Shown here: in pieces, positions 57,714 through 64,000 of the stretch | Position numbering within the stretch: the stretch's first letter is position 1 | Layout of the letters: each line of letters begins with the position of its first letter | NCBI RefSeq assembly: GCF_000376565.1 | Contig: NZ_BARG01000047.1 | Coordinates: forward strand, 186,001 to 250,000 | Direction: 5' to 3' | Length of the DNA stretch: 64,000 nucleotides | From: Streptomyces hokutonensis | Lineage (GTDB): Bacteria; Actinomycetota; Actinomycetes; Streptomycetales; Streptomycetaceae | Made by a program: the position numbers and the translations under genes | The notes under the pieces: generated by a model | Database searches by the model: none | What the model saw: the letters and a program-made list of their open reading frames with translations, nothing else | What the model was told of the DNA's origin: nothing

Positions 57714-58493
57714 ATGAGCGACCTGAAAGACGTGAATGCCCAACTCCGGCTCGACGGGCGGACGGTGTGGGTGACGGGTGCGGGCAAGGGGCTCGGGCGG
57801 GCGATCGCCGTCGCGCTCTCCCAGGCGGGCGCGACCGTGGCCGCAACGGCCCGTACCGCGGCGGACCTCGAGAGTCTGGAGGCCGAACTCGCCGCGCACG
57901 GCGGCAAGGTGCTGGTGCTGCCCGGTTCGGTCGCCGACTCCACCGTCGTACGGACCGTCGTCGAGCGCATCACCGACGACACCGGGCGCCTCGACGCGGT
58001 CGTCAACTGCGCCGGTACGAGCCCGCACTTCACCCGCAGCGAGCGGGTCACCGACGAGGACTGGCAGCAGGTCCTCGACGTCAATCTCCAGGGCACCTTC
58101 TACTGCTGCCGCGAGGCCGGCAAGGTGATGCTGGAGCAGCGGTCGGGCTCGATCGTCAACGTCTCCTCGGTGCACGCACGTACCGGCTTCGAGCGGATCG
58201 CCGCCTACGCGGCCAGCAAGGGCGGGGTCGAGGCCCTCACCAAGGCCCTCGCTGTCGAGTGGGCCGACCGCGGGGTGCGGGTCAACGCCCTCGCGCCCGG
58301 CTACTTCCACACCGACCTCAGCTCCGGTCTGCTGGCCAGCCGCTGGGGCGAACGCATCGTCGACAGCACGCCGTTGGGCCGCGTGGGAGACGTGGAGGAG
58401 CTCGGCGGTGCCGCCGTCTTCCTCGCCTCGGACGCCTCGCGGTTCGTCACCGGGACCACCCTCACGGTGGACGGCGGGTGGACCGCGCGCTAG
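57714..58493 (+). CDS. Short-chain dehydrogenase, co-transcribed with CoA ligase
   Basis: A 259-residue classical SDR: VTGAGKGLGRAIAVA, NCAGTSP, VNVSSVHARTG (catalytic Ser), YAASKGGVEALTKA (YxxxK), and the typical ending FVTGTTLTVDGGWTAR. Tight spacing to the CoA-ligase gene suggests it acts on the CoA ester, for example as a 3-hydroxyacyl-CoA dehydrogenase, or on an early ring alcohol. It is the last gene of the catabolic cluster on this side. Confidence 0.92.
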   Translation: MSDLKDVNAQLRLDGRTVWVTGAGKGLGRAIAVALSQAGATVAATARTAADLESLEAELAAHGGKVLVLPGSVADSTVVRTVVERITDDTGRLDAVVNCAGTSPHFTRSERVTDEDWQQVLDVNLQGTFYCCREAGKVMLEQRSGSIVNVSSVHARTGFERIAAYAASKGGVEALTKALAVEWADRGVRVNALAPGYFHTDLSSGLLASRWGERIVDSTPLGRVGDVEELGGAAVFLASDASRFVTGTTLTVDGGWTAR

Positions 58494-58686
58494 TTGAGGT
58501 CCGCCACGCTGATGACACCGGGCGCGGAGTCGGTCGTCCGTGAGTCGTCCTGTCCGTGAAGTCGCTTGAAGAAGCCCGGTCGTCCCGTCATGGTGAGGTG
58601 GGGGACGAGGTCCGAATCGTTGTGGCAGTGCGACTTCGCGGCCTGCACTCTTCCGTTGATGCGGTGGCTCAGGGGGAGGGATCCGC

Positions 58687-61461
58687 ATGCTGGGACGGAT
58701 GCCGGAAACGGTGTTTCTGGGCCGTACGGACGAACTCACGCGGATGGACGCCCGGTTGCGCCGCGTCGGGCACAGCGAGCCCCAGGTCGTCGTGATCGAC
58801 GGACCGGCCGGGATCGGGAAGACGTCACTCGTGCGCCGGTTCGTGGAGGACCTCGGACCGGCGTGCCGGGTGTTGCGGGCCAGCGGCTCGGAGAGCGAGA
58901 CGGACCTCCCGTACGGCGTGCTGACCCAGTTGGTGGCGGCCCTGGCCGACGAACCGGACGCTCCGCTCCGGGGACTGGGCGGCTGCGGGCGGCCCGGGTC
59001 CTCGCTGCCGGATCCGATCGGGGTCGGCTCGGCGCTGATCGACGCTCTCGGCAGGGCTCAGGACCGGTCCCTGGTCGTCCTGGTGATCGACGACACGAAC
59101 TGGGCCGACACGCCCTCGCTGCACGCGCTCACGTTCGTCCTGCGGCGGCTGCGGGTGGACCGGGTGCTGACGCTGCTGACGGCCCGCGACACCGTCGACC
59201 CGCGACTGCCCGCGGGACTGCGCCGGATCCTGGCGGAGGACAGCACACTCAGGCTGACGCTGGACGGACTGAGCGTCGACGAACTGGCCGAACTCAGCGG
59301 CGCCCTGGGCGCCGCCCCGCTGTCGCGGAGGGCGGCCGCCCGCCTGCAGGCGCACACCCACGGCAATCCGCTGCACACCCGGGCCCTGCTCGACCAGGTA
59401 CCCTCCGACGTTCTCGCCGCGAGCGACGCGGCGCTGCCCGCCCCGCGCAGCTATGTGCGCCTCGTCCACGACCGGCTCGCCGACTGCACCCCACCCGCCC
59501 GGCAACTGGTGGGCGCCGCCAGCGTGTTGGGCAGGTCCAGCCCGCTCCACCTGGCCGCGCGGGTCGGCGGAGTGACCCTCGCGCTGGACGCCCTGGAGGA
59601 GGCGGTGGCGGCCGGACTGCTGACCGAGGAACCGGCCGCCGACCTGCCCCGGGTGATCTTCGCCCACCCCCTGCAACAGGCCGCCGTCTACCAGGGGTTG
59701 GGCCCCAGGCGACGCTCGGAGCTGCACGAGGCGGCGGCACGCCTCGCGGACGAACCGGCCGAGGCGCTGCGCCACCGCGCCCGTGCCGCCGTACAGCCCG
59801 ACGCGGACCTCGCGGACGAACTGGCCGCGTACGCCGCCCGGCAGGCCGGTGAAGGCGCCTGGTCGGCAGCGGCCGCCCACCTGATGTCGAGCGCCCGGCT
59901 GACCGCCGACCGCACCCGCGCCGAGGAGCGGACCGTCCGGGCGGTGGAGTACCTGCTGCTCGCGGGAGACGTCGGGCAGGCCGTCGAACTCACCGAAACC
60001 GTACGCGGGTTGCAGCAGACCGCCCAGCAGCAGTACGTACTCGGGCGCCTCGCCCTGGAGTCCGGCCGCCAGGACGAGGCCCGCCGCGAGCTCACCGCCG
60101 CCTGGCGCAGCCGGAGCGCCGACACCGAGCCGGAGACCGTGCGGTGCATCGCCGAACAGATGGCCTGGCTGTGTCTCATCCAGAGCGACGGACACGGCGC
60201 GGTCGGCTGGGCCCGCCGGGGACTCGACACCGGACCCGGCGACCGGGCCTCGCTCCTGCGGGACGAACTCACGCTCGGGCTGGCCCTGACCGGGCAGTTC
60301 GACGAAGGGCTCAAAGCCGTCGCGGACCTCCCCGAACACGGCCCCTACTGGGGTGCCAAGGAACTGGACGGGCTGTTCGCCCGCGGCGCGCTGCACATGT
60401 GGAACGGGGAGTACGACGCCGCCTGCCGCAATCTGAGCGAGTCCGCCGCCGCACACCGAAGGGGCGGTCTGCCGTCGGTGGTCGCGCCCTCCCTGGGCTA
60501 TCTCGCCGACGCCGAGTACCGCGCCGGACGCTGGGACGAGGCCATCGCCCACAGCACCCAGGCCTTGTCCCTGGCCGAGGACACCGACCACACGTCGCTG
60601 GCCCTGACCCACGCGGTCGCCGCCTATCCGCTCGCGGGCCGCGGCGAGTTCGCCGCCGCACGCGAGCACGTACGGTGTGCCGTCGAGTACGCGAGGCAAC
60701 TCGCCGACGCCAACGACCTGGCGTACGCGATGAGCGCGCTGGCCCTGCTGCGGGCCGCCGAGAGCGACCACGAGGGCGTGGTCGAGGCGCTGCGTCCGCT
60801 GCTCGGCCGGGAACTGGCCTACCGCGACGCCCTCGACGAACCCGGGGTCTTCCCCTGGCACCACCTGCTGGTCGAAGGACTGGTCCGCACCGGCCGCCCG
60901 CGCGAGGCCGAGGAGGTTCTCGTCCCGTACGAGACGCTGGCCGAGACCCGCGGACGCTGGCCCGACATGGCGGCCGCCGCCCGCTGCCGCGGCATCGTCG
61001 AAGGGGCACGCGGGGACACCGACGCCGCCGACCGGGCCTTCCGGACCGGACTGCGCCACAGCGAACGGGACACCGACTGCTGGGAGCGGGCCCTGCTGCA
61101 CCTCGCCTACGGCGCGTTCCTGCGCCGCGTCTCCAAACGCGGCGCCGCCGCCGTCGAACTCGACGTGGCCTGGGCGGCGTTCACCCGCCTGGACGCCGTG
61201 CCGTTCCTGGAGCAGTGCCGGGTGGAACTCGCCGCCTGCGGGCGAACCTCCGCCCGCAGGCGCAGCGCCGCGCACTCGGCACTCACACCCCAGGAACTCA
61301 CCGTCGGCAGCCTCGCCGCCCAGGGCCTGAGCAACCGCCAGATCGCCCGCGAGCTGGCCCTCAGCATCAAGACCATCGAGTACCACCTCGGCCACATCTA
61401 CGCGAAGCTCGGTCTTACTTCACGCGTGGGCCTCGTCGCGGCCCTGGCACCCGCACCCTGA
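58687..61461 (+). CDS. Large ATP-binding LuxR-family regulator (LAL)
   Basis: A ~924-residue LAL regulator. The N-terminal AAA-type ATPase has Walker A GPAGIGKTSL (~40-48) and Walker B LVVLVIDDTNWAD (~130). A long helical TPR-like middle follows. The C-terminal ~60 residues are a LuxR helix-turn-helix: LTPQELTVGSLAAQGLSNRQ and IKTIEYHLGHIYAKLGL. GGGGAGGG lies six bases before ATG 58687. LAL proteins are usually pathway activators in Streptomyces. It follows the catabolic cluster but carries no copy of its operator and is ~190 bp apart, so a link is possible but unproven. Confidence 0.93.
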   Translation: MLGRMPETVFLGRTDELTRMDARLRRVGHSEPQVVVIDGPAGIGKTSLVRRFVEDLGPACRVLRASGSESETDLPYGVLTQLVAALADEPDAPLRGLGGCGRPGSSLPDPIGVGSALIDALGRAQDRSLVVLVIDDTNWADTPSLHALTFVLRRLRVDRVLTLLTARDTVDPRLPAGLRRILAEDSTLRLTLDGLSVDELAELSGALGAAPLSRRAAARLQAHTHGNPLHTRALLDQVPSDVLAASDAALPAPRSYVRLVHDRLADCTPPARQLVGAASVLGRSSPLHLAARVGGVTLALDALEEAVAAGLLTEEPAADLPRVIFAHPLQQAAVYQGLGPRRRSELHEAAARLADEPAEALRHRARAAVQPDADLADELAAYAARQAGEGAWSAAAAHLMSSARLTADRTRAEERTVRAVEYLLLAGDVGQAVELTETVRGLQQTAQQQYVLGRLALESGRQDEARRELTAAWRSRSADTEPETVRCIAEQMAWLCLIQSDGHGAVGWARRGLDTGPGDRASLLRDELTLGLALTGQFDEGLKAVADLPEHGPYWGAKELDGLFARGALHMWNGEYDAACRNLSESAAAHRRGGLPSVVAPSLGYLADAEYRAGRWDEAIAHSTQALSLAEDTDHTSLALTHAVAAYPLAGRGEFAAAREHVRCAVEYARQLADANDLAYAMSALALLRAAESDHEGVVEALRPLLGRELAYRDALDEPGVFPWHHLLVEGLVRTGRPREAEEVLVPYETLAETRGRWPDMAAAARCRGIVEGARGDTDAADRAFRTGLRHSERDTDCWERALLHLAYGAFLRRVSKRGAAAVELDVAWAAFTRLDAVPFLEQCRVELAACGRTSARRRSAAHSALTPQELTVGSLAAQGLSNRQIARELALSIKTIEYHLGHIYAKLGLTSRVGLVAALAPAP

Positions 61462-61467
61462 GAGTCC

Positions 61468-61496
61468 GCCGGCCCGGGGTTGCTCTCCGGGCCGGC
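61468..61496. terminator. Bidirectional terminator after LAL gene
   Basis: A perfect 10-bp stem (61468-61477 / 61487-61496) with a 9-nt loop lies between converging genes. Confidence 0.8.
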
Positions 61497-61516
61497 CCAC
61501 AGCGATGCCCTCGTGC

Positions 61517-61918
61517 CTACGGCTCGATCAGGAACAGTTCGCTGGTCTTGAAGTCGGCGTCGAAGTTCCGCACACCGACGAGGAGGTAGGCGTACACCTG
61601 GCAGAGGTGCCCACCGCGTCCCGCCAGCGCGGCCGACTCCACGTGGTACACGAATGCCTGGTCCTCCTGCGGCCAGGTGGGATCCGCGAAGGAGCCTTTC
61701 GTGGGTCCCGCCACCTTGAAGGGAATGTTGTCGTTCGCGGTGATGTCACGGACGAGGATCTCCACCTGGTACTTGCTGCCGAGCCCCAGGAGCGTCGATC
61801 CGCACTCCCCCTCCAGAACGATCTCGATCTCCCCGGAGGTTTCGAACGTCACGTCGGCGATGGGGCTCTTGGGCCGTCGGGTGAACACCCGCACCAGCTC
61901 GACATCGTTTGGTCCCAT
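61517..61918 (-). CDS. Unrecognised 133-residue protein
   Basis: I do not recognise this gene. The protein is rich in predicted beta strands (VTFETSGEIEIVLEG, YQVEILVRDIT, FVYHVESAALAG, YAYLLVGVRNF) with no signal peptide or membrane span, suggesting a small beta-sandwich. GGGAG lies six bases before ATG 61916-61918; ATG 61924 is too close to that site. Codon use looks coding (GC-rich third positions). It stands alone, divergent from the dppA-like gene and converging on the LAL gene. Confidence 0.7.
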   Translation of the reverse strand: MGPNDVELVRVFTRRPKSPIADVTFETSGEIEIVLEGECGSTLLGLGSKYQVEILVRDITANDNIPFKVAGPTKGSFADPTWPQEDQAFVYHVESAALAGRGGHLCQVYAYLLVGVRNFDADFKTSELFLIEP

Positions 61919-62118
61919 GGTCATCTCCCTTGCGTTCCCCGAAGACGGCGAGCGGCTCGCGGATGGAGCGGCTTCGACCGTCACCTGCACGCGGACTCTA
62001 GGAACGGCCCGGGGTGCCGCGCCCCAGAGGCGAGGTCGGTGATAACCCTGGCGCGGGGACACCAGGGGGTGCGGCGCTTCCTGGTGGGCCGCATCGCCGG
62101 CGCGTAACGTGACGCAGC

Positions 62119-62952
62119 ATGAAGATCCTCATCAGCGCCGACATGGAGGGTGCCACCGGCGTCACCTGGCCCGCCGACGTGTTGCCGGGGACACCGCAGT
62201 GGGAGCGGTGCCGTTCGCTGTTCACCTCGGACGTGAACGCCGCCGTCCTCGGCTTCTACGACGGCGGCGCCGACGAGGTGCTCGTCAACGAGGCGCACTG
62301 GACGATGCGCAACCTGCTCCTCGAGCGGCTCGACGAGCGGACGCAGATGCTCACCGGACGGCACAAGTCGCTGTCCATGGTGGAGGGCGTGCAGCACGGC
62401 GACGTCGACGGCATCGCGTTCGTCGGCTACCACGCGGGCGCCGGCATGGAGGGCGTCCTCGCCCACACCTACCTCGCGAACTCGATCACCGGGGTGTGGC
62501 TGAACGACGTCCGCGCGAGCGAGGGACTGCTCAACGCGCATGTCGTCGCCGAGTACGGGGTACCGGTGATCCTGGTCACGGGTGACGACGTGGCCTGCGA
62601 GGACGCCCTCGGGTACGCGCCCGGGGCACTGAAGGTCGCCGTCAAGGACCATGTGTCGCGGTACGCGGCCGTGTGCCGGACACCGGCGAGGACGGCCGCC
62701 GACATCCGCGCGGCGGCGAAGGAGGCGGCGAAGCTGGCGGTCCGTCAGGAACCGGTGCGGGGAGGGCCGTTCACGGTCGCCCTCGAGTTTGACGCCGAGC
62801 ATCTCGCGATGGCCGCCACCGTCGTGCCCGGTGTCGACAGGGTCGGGGAGCGGAAGGTGGCCTACACCGGCGACACCATGTACGAGGGGATCCGAACCTT
62901 CAAGGCGGTCACCACGATCGTCTCGGCCGCGGTGGAGGAGCAGTATGGCTGA
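62119..62952 (+). CDS. dppA: M55-family D-aminopeptidase (DppA-like)
   Basis: A 277-residue zinc peptidase of family M55. The N-terminus ISADMEGATGV holds the SxDxEG zinc ligands (Asp8, Glu10); further conserved residues are in VNEAHWTM (~60), GYHAGAGMEGVLAHT (~104-118) and EGLLNAHVV (Glu/His). The family removes N-terminal D-amino acids from peptides, for example those released from cell wall. The stop overlaps the start of the M20 peptidase by 8 bases, so the two probably work together on D-amino-acid peptides or lactam-type compounds. Confidence 0.93.
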   Translation: MKILISADMEGATGVTWPADVLPGTPQWERCRSLFTSDVNAAVLGFYDGGADEVLVNEAHWTMRNLLLERLDERTQMLTGRHKSLSMVEGVQHGDVDGIAFVGYHAGAGMEGVLAHTYLANSITGVWLNDVRASEGLLNAHVVAEYGVPVILVTGDDVACEDALGYAPGALKVAVKDHVSRYAAVCRTPARTAADIRAAAKEAAKLAVRQEPVRGGPFTVALEFDAEHLAMAATVVPGVDRVGERKVAYTGDTMYEGIRTFKAVTTIVSAAVEEQYG

Positions 62953-64000
62953 CATCGACGCGCGGGCCCTGGACGAGGTCGTCACCTTCACCTCGGACCT
63001 CATCCGCATCGACACGACCAACCGGGGCGGCGGCGACTGCCGGGAGCGCCCCGCCGCCGAGTACGCCGCCGAACGGCTGGCCGGCGCGGGCCTCGAACCC
63101 ACCCTCCTGGAACGTTCCAGGGGCCGCACCAACGTCGTCGCCCGCATCGAGGGCACCGACCCCTCGCGGACGCGCTCCTCGTCCACGGTCACCTGGACGT
63201 CGTACCGGCACAGGCCGAGGACTGGACCGTGCACCCCTTCTCCGGCGAGATCCGCGACGGCGTCGTCTGGGGGCGCGGTGCCGTCGACATGAAGAACATG
63301 GACGCGATGATCCTCGCCGTCGTCCGCGCCTGGGCCAGAGCGGGCGTACGGCCGCGTCGCGATCTCGTCATCGCGTTCACCGCCGACGAGGAGGCCAGCG
63401 CCGAGGACGGCTCCGGTTTTCTCGCCGACCGGCACCCCGGGCTCTTCGAGGGCTGCACCGAAGGCATCAGCGAATCAGGGGCGTTCACCTTCCACGACGG
63501 CGTCGGCAAGGAGATCTACCCCATCGCCGCCGGCGAACGCGGCACCGCCTGGCTCAAGTTGACCGCCCACGGCCGGGCCGGCCACGGCTCCAAGGTCAAC
63601 CACGAGAACGCGGTCACCCGTCTCGCCGCCGCGATCACCCGCATCGGCGAGTACGACTGGCCGCTACGGCTCACCCCGACCGTCCGCGCGGCCCTCACCG
63701 AACTCGCCGCCCTGTACGGCCTCGAACCCGACCTCGACGACATCGACCTGCTCCTCGCCAAGCTCGGCCCGGCGGCGAGACTCGTCGAGCCCGTCGTCCG
63801 CAACAGCGCCAACCCGACCATGCTGAACGCCGGTTACAAGGTCAACGTGATCCCGGGCGAGGCCGTGGCCTATGTCGACGGCCGGTATCTGCCGGGCGGC
63901 GAGGACGAGTTCCGCACCACCCTGGACCGCCTCACCGGACCCGACGTCGACTGGGAGTTCCACCACCGCGAGGTCGCCCTCCAGGCCCCCGTCGACTCCC
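62945..64000 (+). pseudogene. M20/M25/M40 peptidase with apparent one-base frameshift; 3' end beyond the window
   Basis: The reading frame starts at ATG 62945 (MADIDARALDEVVTFTSDL) and is normal up to about residue 75 (VVARIEGTDPSR). There it shifts: adding one G in the GG at 63168-63169 restores ALLVHGHLDVVPAQAEDW, with the metal site HGHLD. The rest of the fold follows: WGRGAVDMKNMDAM (bridging Asp), TADEEAS (catalytic Glu) and HGRAGHGSKVNHENAV, open to the window edge. All catalytic residues survive in the two frames. It may be a real recent inactivation, or a sequencing or assembly error in a G-run. If intact it would be a carboxypeptidase/deacylase co-transcribed with dppA. Confidence 0.85.

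Noticed and set aside
41057..58493. Reading the P450/SDR/SnoaL cluster as an antibiotic biosynthesis cluster
   Set aside because: There is no polyketide synthase, peptide synthetase or terpene cyclase, while beta-oxidation and CoA-ligase genes are present, so catabolism is the simpler explanation.

Overview
The window is chromosomal DNA from a very GC-rich actinomycete, almost certainly Streptomyces. The evidence is strong GC bias at third codon positions (which produces many long shadow reading frames), frequent GTG starts with purine-rich Shine-Dalgarno sites, many compact GC-rich convergent terminators, and two intergenic repeats I recognise as common in Streptomyces. The order ada/ogt/sir2 ... 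pssA-psd-(EMC genes)-ccr resembles, from memory, the SCO646x-SCO647x region of S. coelicolor. I saw no rRNA, tRNA, CRISPR, IS element or prophage.

Region 1 (1-17 kb), housekeeping and signalling. A Ser/Thr kinase (cut by the left edge) is divergent from an FHA protein whose N-terminus looks like an NYN/Zc3h12a-type nuclease fold. Then come a secreted M1 metallopeptidase and a phosphate operon (Pit transporter, small membrane protein, PPK2). They are followed by a DUF5519 protein, an aminotransferase, alkylation-repair genes (Ada-AlkA fusion, Ogt), a sirtuin, an orphan VapB-like protein, a Nudix/HTH pair, two dehydrogenase-type genes with divergent regulators, and an ADP-ribosylglycohydrolase.

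Region 2 (17-31 kb), core carbon and lipid metabolism. Glycerate kinase is followed by psd-pssA (phosphatidylethanolamine synthesis) and a minus-strand operon of the ethylmalonyl-CoA pathway: ccr, ecm, mcl, mch and an acyl-CoA dehydrogenase taken as mcd. Together these convert crotonyl-CoA to glyoxylate and propionyl-CoA precursors. A TetR regulator and a tandem-fused 3-hydroxyacyl-CoA dehydrogenase lie upstream.

Region 3 (30-41 kb), mixed: GNAT, RidA, a secreted tripeptidyl-aminopeptidase-like hydrolase, an Rv2578c-type radical SAM protein with an SOS-like box, an SRPBCC protein, an MFS exporter fused to three carboxypeptidase-regulatory-like repeats, a PAS/GAF/PP2C/ATPase phosphatase, and a methyltransferase.

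Region 4 (41.0-58.5 kb) is the most interesting part. It looks like an accessory catabolic cluster for an alicyclic or terpenoid-like substrate: a P450 with its own [3Fe-4S] ferredoxin and ferredoxin reductase, a Baeyer-Villiger monooxygenase, several SDRs, a carboxymuconolactone-decarboxylase-like protein, two tandem SnoaL-like proteins, a divergent cyclase-family hydrolase, a fused alpha-beta TPP dehydrogenase, a butanediol-dehydrogenase-like ADH, an acyl-CoA dehydrogenase, a crotonase, an acyl-CoA ligase and one TetR regulator. Four divergent promoter regions in it carry one or two copies of a 16-bp element, TNGACC-N4-GGTNNA, so I infer one TetR-controlled regulon.

Region 5 (58.6-64 kb) holds a large LuxR-family (LAL) regulator, an unrecognised 133-residue protein, a DppA-type D-aminopeptidase and an M20 peptidase that carries an apparent one-base frameshift and runs off the right edge.
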